From: JAFEDN01 sp965651935
GTDB taxonomy: Bacteria > Pseudomonadota > Gammaproteobacteria > Coxiellales > Coxiellaceae
Direction: 5' to 3'
Length of the DNA: 64,000 bases
Assembly (NCBI GenBank): GCA_965651935.1
Contig: CBFGTC010000010.1
Span: 8,546-72,545, forward strand
The translations under genes and the position numbers were made by a program. Positions within the stretch are counted from its first letter, which is position 1; each line of letters starts with the position of its first letter. The notes beneath the pieces are model-generated. The model was given only the letters and a program-made list of their open reading frames with translations, was not told the origin of the DNA and searched no databases. Shown here piece by piece: positions 8,509 through 18,900 of this stretch.

Positions 8509-10596
8509 CTAACCTTTCTTTTTAATCACCGCGTCAGCGATATTTGTTGGAGCCTCTAAATATTTTAAAAACTCCATCGTATAGGTTGCCCGTCCTTGAC
8601 TTAACGATCGCAAGTCGGTGGCATAGCCAAACATTTCTGCTAATGGCACTTCTGCATTCACTAATTTACCGGCTGGATTTTCATCCATACCTTGAATCAC
8701 ACCACGGCGACGATTCAAATCGCCAACCACGTCACCCATATAATCTTCCGGTGTGACTACTTCTACTTTCATAATGGGTTCTAGAAGGACAGGGTTGGCT
8801 TTAAGCGCGCCTTCTTTAAAACCGATAGAACCCGCGATTTTAAATGCCATTTCACTGGAGTCTACATCGTGGTAAGAACCTTCGAATAACGTGACCTTGA
8901 CATCGACAACAGGGTAGCCTGCCAGGATACCATTTTCCATCTGCTCTTGTACACCCTTTCCAACCGCTGGGATGAATTCTTTCGGAATAACGCCACCGAC
9001 GATAGCGTTAACGAATTCAAAACCTGCGCCACGCTCTTGAGGCTCGATGCGTAGCCAAACGTGACCGTATTGACCACGTCCACCGGTTTGACGAATATAT
9101 TTAGATTCATGTTCAACTGATTTACGAATGGTTTCACGATAAGCCACACGGGGTTTACCCACATTGGCTTCCACTTTAAATTCACGACGCATGCGGTCTA
9201 CGATGATTTCCAGATGCAATTCACCCATCCCTTCAATGATGGTTTGACCCGATTCAGGATCGGTGTGCACACGGAAAGAAGGATCTTCGTGAGCTAATTT
9301 GCCCAAGGCAATGCCCATTTTTTCTTGATCGCCTTTGGTTTTAGGTTCCACTGCCACAGAAATAACCGGGTCTGGGAACTCCATTCTTTCTAAACGGATT
9401 AAATTTTCAGGATCACATAAGGTGTCACCGGTGGTGACATCTTTTAAACCCACACAAGCAGCAATATCACCCGCACGAACTTCTCTGATCTCTTCGCGAG
9501 TATTTGCATGCATTTGTAATAAACGGCCAATACGCTCTTTCCGATTTTTAACCGTATTGTAAACCGCATCGCCGGACTTTAAAATGCCTGAGTAGACTCG
9601 GATAAATGTCAAGGTGCCAACATAGGGGTCGGTCATGATTTTAAAAGCCAATGCGGCAAAAGGTTCTGTTTCAGAAGGCTTGCGTAAAGCTTCTTTACCA
9701 TCGTCGTCTTCACCTTTAACAGGAGGGACATCTAAGGGTGAGGGTAAATATTCTATCACGGCGTCTAACAACGCTTGTACACCTTTATTTTTAAAAGCAC
9801 TCCCGCAAAGTACGGGAACAATTTGATTGGCAATAGTCCGTTTACGTAAACCTTGGCGTATTTCTTGTTCAGACAACTCACCAGTTTCCAAATATTTTTC
9901 CATTAAAGAATCGTCGGATTCGGCAGCCGCTTCAACCATTTTTTCGCGCCATTCCTGACATTCAGCCAGCATATCTTCTGCGATTGGACGCTCTTCGAAG
10001 GTCATACCCAGGTCTGCTTCGTTCCAGTAAATGGCTTTCATGATAACCAAATCTACCACCCCTTCAAAACGATCTTCAGCCCCGATAGGCATTTGCACGG
10101 GAATAGGATGTGCACCCAAACGTTTACGGATTTGTTCTACACAAAATAAGAAATTAGCGCCAGCCCTATCCATTTTATTAACGAAAGCTAAACGAGGAAC
10201 GGCATATTTATTCGCTTGACGCCAAACAGTTTCACTTTGTGGCTCTACACCGCTGACAGCATCAAACAAAGCGCAAGCGCCATCTAAAACTTTTAGAGAC
10301 CGCTCTACTTCGATAGTGAAGTCTACGTGACCTGGAGTGTCAATGATGTTGATGCGATGCTGAGGAAATTGCTGACGCATTCCACTCCAGTAGCAGGTGG
10401 TAGCAGCGGAGGTAATGGTAATTCCACGTTCTTGTTCTTGCTCCATCCAGTCCATAACGGCAGCGCCTTCATGAACTTCACCCATTTTATGGGAAACACC
10501 AGTGTAGAATAAAACACGTTCGGTAGTGGTTGTCTTCCCGGCGTCAATGTGCGCCATAATACCGATGTCACGAATTTTTGTTAAATCAGTCGCCAT
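8509..10596 (-). CDS. fusA: Elongation factor G
   Basis: EF-G drives translocation and, with RRF, ribosome recycling. The 695-residue product starts MATDLTKIRDIGIMAHIDAGKTTTTER, giving the P-loop, followed by IDTPGHVDFTIEVERS and NKMDRAGAN motifs. Domains II-V follow, with GMGELHLEIIVDRMRREFKV in domain III/IV. A longer open frame to 10659 would run into rpsG and is rejected. It follows rpsG by seven bases and is co-transcribed with rpsL, rpsG and tuf. Confidence 0.98.
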   Translation of the reverse strand: MATDLTKIRDIGIMAHIDAGKTTTTERVLFYTGVSHKMGEVHEGAAVMDWMEQEQERGITITSAATTCYWSGMRQQFPQHRINIIDTPGHVDFTIEVERSLKVLDGACALFDAVSGVEPQSETVWRQANKYAVPRLAFVNKMDRAGANFLFCVEQIRKRLGAHPIPVQMPIGAEDRFEGVVDLVIMKAIYWNEADLGMTFEERPIAEDMLAECQEWREKMVEAAAESDDSLMEKYLETGELSEQEIRQGLRKRTIANQIVPVLCGSAFKNKGVQALLDAVIEYLPSPLDVPPVKGEDDDGKEALRKPSETEPFAALAFKIMTDPYVGTLTFIRVYSGILKSGDAVYNTVKNRKERIGRLLQMHANTREEIREVRAGDIAACVGLKDVTTGDTLCDPENLIRLERMEFPDPVISVAVEPKTKGDQEKMGIALGKLAHEDPSFRVHTDPESGQTIIEGMGELHLEIIVDRMRREFKVEANVGKPRVAYRETIRKSVEHESKYIRQTGGRGQYGHVWLRIEPQERGAGFEFVNAIVGGVIPKEFIPAVGKGVQEQMENGILAGYPVVDVKVTLFEGSYHDVDSSEMAFKIAGSIGFKEGALKANPVLLEPIMKVEVVTPEDYMGDVVGDLNRRRGVIQGMDENPAGKLVNAEVPLAEMFGYATDLRSLSQGRATYTMEFLKYLEAPTNIADAVIKKKG

Positions 10597-10603
10597 TTTT
10601 TTA

Positions 10604-11209
10604 TTACCAACGATAGTGAGCAAATGCTTGATTTGCTTTAGCCATACGATGAACGTCATCGCGTTTCTTTACTGCGCCACCACGACCGGCTATAGCATCC
10701 AAAATTTCTTGAGCCAAACGCATCATCATGCCTTTTTGACTACGTTGACCTGCGTATTCAACCAACCATCGCATTGCCAATGCAATGCGACGATTTTCAC
10801 GAATTTCCACAGGAACTTGATAGGTAGACCCTCCCACTCGGCGAGACTTGACTTCCACCAGAGGAGTAACGTTTTCCAGCGCTTTTTTAAACGCTCTTAT
10901 CGCCGCAGCCCGAGCCTCTTCGTTATTGCGGATATTAGCGCCGCTGGGTAGTCTGCGACCGCCGCCGCCTTGCCCACCATGACCGCCGCCGCCTTGACCG
11001 CCTTGGTCTCCACCGCCATCGCCTTCACCATCACCGCTAAAATGCCCTACGCTTTTGACCACTTGATCTAAGGCGCCATAAACCACTTTTTCAGCTATGG
11101 ATTTTTTCCCGTTACGCATAACGGTATTGATAAATTTGGCCAGTAAAACACTGTGGAACAACGGATCAGGCAAAATTTCACGTCTTGGGGCTGCTTTTCT
11201 TCTTGGCAT
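10604..11209 (-). CDS. rpsG: 30S ribosomal protein S7 with a glycine-rich insertion
   Basis: S7 nucleates assembly of the 30S head and borders the E site. The product is 201 residues, against about 156-179 in most bacteria. Residues 1-54 (MPRRKAAPRREILPDPLF onward) and about 98-201 (ALENVTPLVEVKSRRVGG, ending QAFAHYRW) are ordinary S7. Between them, roughly residues 55-97, lies an extra glycine-rich, acidic-then-basic segment with the repeat GGQGGGGH / GGQGGGGR. The frame is intact on both sides, so this is a real in-frame insert at the helix 1-2 loop rather than an error. I recall a similar, shorter glycine-rich insert in Coxiella S7, which supports a Coxiellaceae relationship. Confidence 0.96.
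   Translation of the reverse strand: MPRRKAAPRREILPDPLFHSVLLAKFINTVMRNGKKSIAEKVVYGALDQVVKSVGHFSGDGEGDGGGDQGGQGGGGHGGQGGGGRRLPSGANIRNNEEARAAAIRAFKKALENVTPLVEVKSRRVGGSTYQVPVEIRENRRIALAMRWLVEYAGQRSQKGMMMRLAQEILDAIAGRGGAVKKRDDVHRMAKANQAFAHYRW
10957..11004. repeat. 24-bp tandem repeat inside rpsG
   Basis: Two adjacent 24-base units, 10957-10980 and 10981-11004, match at 21 of 24 positions and share the first 16 bases (gaccgccgccgccttg on the plus strand). They encode the eight-residue glycine/glutamine repeat in the S7 insert. Being a multiple of three, the unit could expand or contract by slippage without breaking the reading frame. Confidence 0.85.
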
Positions 11210-11221
11210 AATTTTATTCTC

Positions 11222-11596
11222 TTATTCTTTCGGTTTCTTTTCACCGTATTTAGAACGTCCACGTCGACGTCCTGATACTCCCGCAGTATCTAAACTACCA
11301 CGGACCACGTGATATCGAACACCAGGCAAGTCTTTTACACGACCGCCACGAATGAGCACCACTGAGTGCTCTTGTAAATTATGCCCTTCACCACCGATGT
11401 AAGAGGTCACTTCTGCGCCATTGGTCAAACGCACACGGGCTACTTTTCTTAACGCCGAATTAGGTTTTTTAGGCGTGGTGGTATATACACGAGTACATAC
11501 GCCTCTGCGTTGGGGACAACCTTCCAGAGCAGGAACCGTGCTTTTTTTAGCTTGGCTCTTGCGAGGTTTTCGTACTAATTGGTTAATTCTTGCCAT
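11222..11596 (-). CDS. rpsL: 30S ribosomal protein S12
   Basis: S12 sits at the decoding centre and controls accuracy. The 124-residue product equals the family length, starts MARINQLVRKPRK and keeps lysines at the two classical streptomycin positions (TTTPKKPNSALRK and RVKDLPGVRYH), so the sequence is of the sensitive wild type. The ATG at 11596 has a GGAGAG site nine bases upstream; a longer frame to 11605 is unlikely. The gene follows its own promoter and a terminator-like hairpin. Confidence 0.98.
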   Translation of the reverse strand: MARINQLVRKPRKSQAKKSTVPALEGCPQRRGVCTRVYTTTPKKPNSALRKVARVRLTNGAEVTSYIGGEGHNLQEHSVVLIRGGRVKDLPGVRYHVVRGSLDTAGVSGRRRGRSKYGEKKPKE

Positions 11597-11611
11597 GCAA
11601 TTCAACTCTCC

Positions 11612-11643
11612 AAAAAAAAATTCCCCTGTCTAACATGACAGGG
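11612..11643 (-). terminator. Intrinsic terminator/attenuator in the rpsL leader
   Basis: On the minus strand a perfect 7-bp stem CCCTGTC / GACAGGG (11637-11643 with 11624-11630) with a 6-base loop is followed by nine T residues (11620-11612). This is a textbook intrinsic terminator. It ends rpoBC transcripts, but it also lies between the rpsL promoter and the rpsL start codon, so transcripts from that promoter must read through it. Confidence 0.85.
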
Positions 11644-11649
11644 TGCGTC

Positions 11650-11678
11650 ATTCTAAATAAGGTAGTCACCATTGTCAA
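11650..11678 (-). promoter_or_regulatory. Sigma-70 promoter for rpsL-rpsG-fusA-tuf
   Basis: On the minus strand TTGACA (11678-11673), a 17-base spacer and TAGAAT (11655-11650) make a near-consensus sigma-70 promoter located between the rpoC stop and rpsL. The expected start point is only a few bases before the hairpin at 11643, so the transcript would begin with the terminator stem. Confidence 0.85.
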
Positions 11679-11709
11679 CGGCTTTTACCCTCTTTTTTTG
11701 TAATTTTTA

Positions 11710-14700
11710 TTACCCTTCTTCGCCCGCGCCACGCTTTAAAGCTTGACTCAAGGCTTTTTCCGCTTCAGCAGCTGCTTCTTGTGAAGTAGGGGCCGCCGGA
11801 GCTGGTTCTGCTACTCCATTTTCAGCTTTCTTGCGCCGCATTGAATGGTAGGCGTGACCCGTTCCTGCTGGGATTAAACGGCCCACCATGACATTCTCTT
11901 TGAGACCTCGCAGTTCGTCACGTTTACCTGCCACAGAAGCTCCCGTCAGAACGCGGGTGGTTTCTTGGAAGGAAGCCGCTGATAAGAACGAATCCGTGGC
12001 CAAGGAAGCTTTAGTAATACCCAATAAAACCGGTTCAAATGTGGCCGGTACGCCTTTTTTCTTGGCAATTTCTTCATTTTCTATATCAATGCGATAGCGT
12101 TCCACTTGCTCGCCTTTAATGAAACTGGAGTCGCCAGGTTCTTTTACTTCCACTTTTCTGAGCATTTGACGGACGATGACCTCAATGTGTTTATCATTAA
12201 TTTTGACACCTTGCAGACGATAAACTTCTTGTACTTCATCTACAATGTAATTCGCCAAAGCATTAACACCCAATAAACGTAAAACGTCATGAGGATCGGT
12301 TGAGCCATCAGCAATGACTTCACCTTTAGTGACCGTTTCACCTTCAAATACGGCGATTCGTCGCCATTTGGGAATCAATTGCTCAAATTTTTCCCCGTTT
12401 GGCGCGGTAATAATCAGACGTCCTTTTTCTTTGGTATCCCGGCCAAAGCTGATTACGCCCGAAATTTCTGCCAAAATGGCAGCGTCTTTAGGCCGGCGCG
12501 CTTCAAATAAATCAGCTACTCTGGGTAAACCCCCGGTAATGTCGCGAGTTTTTGACGCTTCTTGAGGGATACGCGCCAATACATCACCCACTTCGACTTT
12601 TTGACCGTCGTCTTTACTGATAATGGTGCCTTCAGACAAAAAGTAATGCGCCGGAATGCTAGAACCCGGCAAGCACACGTCTTTGCCTTTGTCATCTACT
12701 AATTTCAACATGGGCCGCAATTCTTTACCGCTCACGCCACGTTGACGGCTAGCGGTCACCACTATACTACTTAAACCGGTAAGCTCATCGGTTTGACGGC
12801 TCATGGTCACCCCTTCCACTAAATCGACTAATGCTAATTTTCCAGCCACTTCAGTAATGATGGGGTGGGTATGTGGATCCCATTGCGCCACGATTTGACC
12901 ACTTTTAACTTCGCTGCCGTCACGCACGTTTAAGGTGGCGCCGTAGGGTACTTTATATTGTTCCCGCTCCGCACCATGGATATCGTGAACGATCAAAGCG
13001 CCGGAACGTGAAACTGCAACGATATGGCCATCGGCTTGTTTTACGGTTTTTAAATTTTGTAAACGCACCGTACCGTCTACTTTAACTTGAATGTTATTGA
13101 TCGCAGTGGTCCGTGAAGCCGCACCGCCGATGTGGAAGGTACGCATGGTTAACTGTGTTCCGGGTTCACCGATGGACTGGGCCGCAACTACGCCGACTGC
13201 TTCACCGACATTGACTAAATGTCCGCGGGCTAAATCACGTCCATAACACAAAGCGCACACACCATAACGAGTTTCACACGTGATGGTGGAACGAACACGC
13301 ACGCTGTCAATATTACGCGATTCTAAAATCGCAATTTCTTTCTCATCCAATAACGTGCCAATAGGCATAATTTCCGATTTTGTTTTCGGATCAATGACCG
13401 GTTCGGATAAAACCCGGCCTAAAACCCGTTCGGACAAGGGTTCAACCACATCCCCGCCTTCAATGTGAGGGCGCATTTCAATGCCAACACCCGTGCCACA
13501 ATCGTTTTCCGTAACCATTAAATCTTGCGCCACGTCGACTAATCGGCGAGTTAAATAACCGGAGTTAGCTGTTTTTAACGCCGTATCCGCCAACCCCTTA
13601 CGGGCGCCGTGGGTAGAAGTGAAGTATTGTCCTACTGTTAAGCCTTCGCGGAAATTGGCGGTAATGGGGGTTTCAATAATGCTACCGTCAGGACGGGCCA
13701 TCAAACCTCGCATACCGGCTAATTGGCGGATCTGAGTAGCGGAACCCCGAGCGCCGGAATCGGCCATCATCCACACCGCATTAAATGCGCCTTCGGATGC
13801 CGAAATTTCCGACATCATGGCTTTGGCCACTAATTCAGTCGTATGCGACCAAATGTCTACCACTTTACTGTATCTTTCACCTCGGGTAACTAAACCGGAC
13901 GAGTATTGTTGCTCAATATCTCGCACCTCGTTTTCAGCTCGGGCTATAATTTCGGCTTTTTCTTTAGGAACGACTAAATCGTTAATCCCGATAGAAACAC
14001 CAGAATAAGTTGCATAACGAAAGCCGGTGTACATCAATTGATCGGCAAAAACAACAGTCTCTTTTAAGCCCAGTTGACGATAAGATTCATTGAGTAGATG
14101 CGAAATCATTTTTTTAGTCATGGGGCGATCTATCAGACTAAATGACAGCCCTTTAGGAACGATTTCCCATAACAAAACCCGGCCAACTGTAGTTTCTAAG
14201 ACCTGATTTTCGCCGTTGATTTCCAATCGCACCTTAACACGAGCATGGATATCGGCTTGTTTACTTTGGTAAGCGCGCGCGACTTCCGCAGGACCGGAGA
14301 AGACCATGCCTTCGCCTAGTACGCCCGCTTTATCTCGAGTCATGTAATACAATCCCAACACCACGTCTTGGGTAGGAACAATAATCGGTTCCCCGTTAGC
14401 AGGATGAAGTACATTATTGGTGGACATCATCAAAGATCTGGCTTCCAATTGCGCTTCTAAAGTCAATGGGACGTGCACAGCCATTTGGTCACCGTCGAAG
14501 TCGGCGTTGTAGGCAGTACAAACTAAAGGATGGAGTTGGATGGCTTTGCCTTCTACCAATACCGGTTCAAATGCTTGGATACCTAATCGGTGTAGGGTAG
14601 GCGCGCGGTTGAGCAATACGGGATGCTCGCGGATCACCTCGGCTAATATATCCCAAACTTCAGGCACTTCGGTTTCTACCAAGCGTTTTGCTGCTTTAAT

Positions 14701-15879
14701 GGTGGTCACTAAACCACGGCGTTGCAGTTTACTAAAAATAAACGGTTTGAATAATTCTAACGCCATACGTTTAGGGAGTCCGCATTGATGCAGCTTCAAT
14801 TCTGGCCCCACCACGATAACAGAACGGCCTGAGTAATCCACACGTTTACCCAATAAATTTTGACGGAAGCGCCCCCCTTTACCTTTGATCATGTCTGCCA
14901 AAGATTTCAATGGTCGACGATTTGAGCCTAGAATAGCGCGGCCACGTCGGCCATTGTCTAATAAAGCATCGACGGCTTCTTGCAACATGCGTTTTTCATT
15001 GCGGACAATGATATCGGGTGCATTTAAATCTAATAGACGTTTTAAGCGATTGTTTCGATTGATGACCCGGCGGTATAGATCATTTAAATCGGAAGTCGCG
15101 AACCGGCCTCCATCTAATGGTACTAAAGGCCGCAAGTCAGGTGGTAGCACGGGTAAAACCGTGAGCACCATCCATTCCGGTTTATTGCCAGAAGCAATGA
15201 AATCATTCATGATTTTTAATCGCTTCCTTAATTTAGCGATTTTGGTTTCAGAGCTAGTCGTAAATAATTCTTCTTGTAATTTTTTAACGTCTTCTTCTAA
15301 GTTAATTTCACGCAATAAACGCTCAATGGCTTCAGCACCCATCAGTGCTTCAAATTCATCGCCATACTCTTCAATCGCATCTAAATAGGCTTCTTCTGAT
15401 AATAATTGCCCTTTATCCAGCGTGGTCATCCCCGGATCAACGACGACGAAGGCTTCAAAATACAGGATTCTTTCAATATCGCGCAAGGTCATGTCCAGCA
15501 TCAGACCGATACGGGAAGGCAAAGATTTTAAATACCAAATATGCGCTACGGGACAAGATAATTCGATATGGCCCATGCGATCACGGCGGACTTTGGTCAA
15601 TGTGACTTCTACTCCGCATTTTTCACAAACCACACCGCGGTGTTTGAGGCGCTTGTACTTACCGCACAGACATTCGTAATCTTTAATCGGACCGAAGATT
15701 TTCGCACAGAAAAGTCCGTCACGTTCCGGTTTGAAAGTGCGGTAGTTAATGGTTTCGGGTTTTTTGACCTCGCCAAATGACCAGGAACGGATGTTATCGG
15801 GAGAAGCCAAGCGAATTCGCAATGCGTCAAATTCATCAACCGCGTGGTCGACTTTTATTTGTTTGAGTAGATCTTTCAA
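11710..15879 (-). CDS. rpoC: DNA-directed RNA polymerase beta' subunit
   Basis: The beta' subunit holds the catalytic magnesium of RNA polymerase. The 1389-residue product (E. coli 1407) has the N-terminal zinc site CLCGKYKRLKHRGVVCEKCG split across residues 70-90, the absolutely conserved NADFDGDQMAVH, and the trigger-loop region further on (MADSGARGSATQIRQLAGMRG). The C-terminus has the usual short variable tail rich in alanine and glutamate. It follows rpoB by 84 bases containing a small GC-rich inverted repeat but no obvious promoter. Confidence 0.99.
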   Translation of the reverse strand: MKDLLKQIKVDHAVDEFDALRIRLASPDNIRSWSFGEVKKPETINYRTFKPERDGLFCAKIFGPIKDYECLCGKYKRLKHRGVVCEKCGVEVTLTKVRRDRMGHIELSCPVAHIWYLKSLPSRIGLMLDMTLRDIERILYFEAFVVVDPGMTTLDKGQLLSEEAYLDAIEEYGDEFEALMGAEAIERLLREINLEEDVKKLQEELFTTSSETKIAKLRKRLKIMNDFIASGNKPEWMVLTVLPVLPPDLRPLVPLDGGRFATSDLNDLYRRVINRNNRLKRLLDLNAPDIIVRNEKRMLQEAVDALLDNGRRGRAILGSNRRPLKSLADMIKGKGGRFRQNLLGKRVDYSGRSVIVVGPELKLHQCGLPKRMALELFKPFIFSKLQRRGLVTTIKAAKRLVETEVPEVWDILAEVIREHPVLLNRAPTLHRLGIQAFEPVLVEGKAIQLHPLVCTAYNADFDGDQMAVHVPLTLEAQLEARSLMMSTNNVLHPANGEPIIVPTQDVVLGLYYMTRDKAGVLGEGMVFSGPAEVARAYQSKQADIHARVKVRLEINGENQVLETTVGRVLLWEIVPKGLSFSLIDRPMTKKMISHLLNESYRQLGLKETVVFADQLMYTGFRYATYSGVSIGINDLVVPKEKAEIIARAENEVRDIEQQYSSGLVTRGERYSKVVDIWSHTTELVAKAMMSEISASEGAFNAVWMMADSGARGSATQIRQLAGMRGLMARPDGSIIETPITANFREGLTVGQYFTSTHGARKGLADTALKTANSGYLTRRLVDVAQDLMVTENDCGTGVGIEMRPHIEGGDVVEPLSERVLGRVLSEPVIDPKTKSEIMPIGTLLDEKEIAILESRNIDSVRVRSTITCETRYGVCALCYGRDLARGHLVNVGEAVGVVAAQSIGEPGTQLTMRTFHIGGAASRTTAINNIQVKVDGTVRLQNLKTVKQADGHIVAVSRSGALIVHDIHGAEREQYKVPYGATLNVRDGSEVKSGQIVAQWDPHTHPIITEVAGKLALVDLVEGVTMSRQTDELTGLSSIVVTASRQRGVSGKELRPMLKLVDDKGKDVCLPGSSIPAHYFLSEGTIISKDDGQKVEVGDVLARIPQEASKTRDITGGLPRVADLFEARRPKDAAILAEISGVISFGRDTKEKGRLIITAPNGEKFEQLIPKWRRIAVFEGETVTKGEVIADGSTDPHDVLRLLGVNALANYIVDEVQEVYRLQGVKINDKHIEVIVRQMLRKVEVKEPGDSSFIKGEQVERYRIDIENEEIAKKKGVPATFEPVLLGITKASLATDSFLSAASFQETTRVLTGASVAGKRDELRGLKENVMVGRLIPAGTGHAYHSMRRKKAENGVAEPAPAAPTSQEAAAEAEKALSQALKRGAGEEG

Positions 15880-15963
15880 AGTATATTCTCCAGGGTGTTT
15901 TGACCCTCGCCTCGGCGAAGCCGTTGCGCGGAATCAATGGGTTTTTTAAGTTCTAATCTCGTT

Positions 15964-18900
15964 TTATTCACTTTCGAGAGTAATGTCTATTCCCAATGAA
16001 CGGATTTCTTTCACCAACACATTGAATGACTCCGGCATACCGGCATCCATTTTGTGGTTACCATCGACAATGTTTTTATACATGCGGGTACGGCCATTCA
16101 CGTCATCTGATTTCACCGTTAACATTTCCTGTAAAGTGTAGGCTGCGCCATAAGCTTGTAAAGCCCATACTTCCATTTCTCCAAAACGTTGACCACCGAA
16201 TTGAGCCTTACCACCTAAAGGTTGTTGGGTCACTAAGCTGTATGAACCGGTGGAACGTGCATGCATTTTATCATCTACTAAGTGATTCAATTTGAGCATG
16301 TACATATAACCCACGGTAATCGGTCTCTCGAACGGTTCACCGGTGCGACCGTCAATTAACTTGGTTTGACCACTTTCAGGCAAGCCCGCTAATTTAAGCA
16401 ACTCACGGATTTCCGCTTCACTGGCGCCGTCGAATACGGGAGTACTGACCGGTACGCCTTTTTTTAAATTACCGGCGAGTTCAAATACTTCTTTATCGGT
16501 TAAAGCAAATGAATCGATTTTATGTTCCTTACTCACACCATAGATTGGATCCAGTAATTTTCGCAGTTGATCCGCGCTGGGATTTTGCTGTAGCAAATCT
16601 CCAATTTTCTTACCTAATCCTTTCGCTGCCCAGCCTAAATGGGTTTCTAAAATTTGACCGATATTCATACGGGAAGGCACGCCTAGCGGATTCAATACGA
16701 TATCAACCGGGGTGCCGTCTTCTAAATAAGGCATGTCTTCAATCGGTACGATAGTGGAAATAACGCCTTTATTTCCATGTCGGCCTGCCATTTTATCGCC
16801 GGGTTGAATACGACGTTTCACAGCCAGGTACACTTTGACTATTTTAATGATTCCAGGGGCCAAATCGTCGCCTTGCGCTAATTTTTGACGAGCGTCTTTC
16901 AAACGAGCGTCTCGCTCTTTACGTAAGTTTTTATAGGCATCTTGAGCGGCTTCCATGCGGTGTTGGACTTCTTCGTCGCGCACTCGGATGTCAAACCATT
17001 TTTCATGGGGAAGTTCCTGCAGATATTCTTGAGTTATCTTGGAACCCGCCTTTAATTTAGCAGGTCCCCCATCGGAAATTTGGTTAATCAATTGTTCCGC
17101 TAAACTACCGAACAAAGCTTCTTCCCGGATCCGCATTTCATCATTGGCATCTTTTTGCAACTTGGCAAATTTAGCTTCTTCAATCTCCAATGCACGGGCA
17201 TCCTTTTTCATACCTTCACGGGTGAAGACATGGACGTCAATAACAGTCCCGTTCATACCAGAGGGCACACGCAAGGAGCTGTCTTTTACATCCGAGGCTT
17301 TTTCACCGAAGATAGCACGTAATAGTTTTTCCTCTGGCGATAATTGAGTTTCACCTTTAGGAGTAACCTTACCAACTAAAATATCACCTGCATCAACTTC
17401 AGCTCCGACATAAACAATACCGGATTTATCCAATTTAGACAGGGCGCTTTCACCTACATTGGGGATATCGGCAGTGACTTCTTCAGGGCCTAATTTGGTA
17501 TCGCGCGAGATACAAGTCAATTCTTGGATATGGATGGTGGTGAAGCGGTCTTCTTCTACTAATTTTTCAGAAATTAAAATTGAGTCTTCGTAGTTGTAAC
17601 CATTCCAAGGCATAAATGCAACTAATAGATTTTGTCCCAGCGCCAACTCGCCTATATCGGTGGAAGGGCCATCCGCTAATACATCCCCTATCTCAACCCG
17701 GTCACCGATGTTGACGATGGGTTGTTGGTTGATACAAGTGTTATAGTTGGAACGGTTAAATTTAGTTAAGTTGTAAATATCCACGGCGCCATTTTTTTCA
17801 TTGACGGCATCCGCGTCCACTCTGACTACGATGCGGGAAGAATCGACATAATCGACCACACCAGGACGCACTGCACTCGCGGTTACGCCGGAATCCACTG
17901 CCACAATGCGTTCAATACCGGTACCTACTAAGGGTTTTTCCGGTAAAATGGTAGGCACGGCTTGACGTTGCATGTTGGAACCCATTAACGCACGGCTGGT
18001 ATCGTCATGCTCTAAAAATGGAATCAAAGCGGCGGCAACGGATACCATTTGCTGCGGTGATACGTCCATATAGTTAATATTTTCAGGCAATGTCATCGTC
18101 CATTCATTTTTATTGCGGCATAAGACTAAATCACCCGTCAAATTGCCTTCTTCATCTACCGGGCTATTAGCTTGGGCGATGTAAAAATCACCTTCTTCAA
18201 TAGCAGATAAATACGTCACTTCATTAGTCGCCTGGCCGTCGACTACTTTGCGATACGGGCTTTCAAGAAAGCCGTATTCGTTGGTGCGAGAAAATACGGA
18301 CAGTGAGTTGATCAACCCAATGTTGGGGCCTTCGGGTGTTTCAATGGGGCACAAGCGGCCATAATGGGTTGGATGCACGTCGCGCACTTCAAAGCCAGCA
18401 CGTTCGCGAGTCAAGCCTCCCGGCCCTAGGGCTGAGATACGGCGTTTATGTGTAATTTCCGATAACGGATTGTTTTGATCCATAAATTGAGATAGTTGAC
18501 TGGAGCCAAAAAACTCTTTAATGGCGGCGGACACGGGCTTTGCATTCACCAAATCCTGCGGCATCATATTTTCAATGTCTGCTAAGCTCAATCGGTCTTT
18601 CACGGCGCGGTCTACACGGACTAAACCAATGCGAAACTGGTTTTCGGTCATTTCACCTACGCTGCGAACGCGGCGATTGCCTAAATGATCAATGTCGTCT
18701 ACTTCGCCTTGGCCATCGCGGATTGCAACCAACACTTTCAACACAGCCACGATATCTTCTTTTGAAAGGACTCCTGGCCCGGTTAGTTCTTCACGCCCAA
18801 CGCGACGGTTGAATTTCATTCGACCTACTGAGGACAAATCATAGCGGTCAATCGAAAAGAATAGATTATTAAATAAAGTTTCAGCGGCGTCTTTGGTCGG

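Noticed and set aside
10526..10951. 141-codon plus-strand frame over fusA/rpsG
   Set aside because: Antisense to two ribosomal-operon genes, with no start signal or family match.
10604..11209. Frameshift or assembly error in rpsG
   Set aside because: Both flanks are in the same frame and canonical, and the insert has a coherent repeat, so a real insertion is more likely.
14885..15388. 167-codon plus-strand open frame
   Set aside because: It lies wholly antisense to rpoC, has no ribosome-binding site and no recognisable product. It is a coding shadow.
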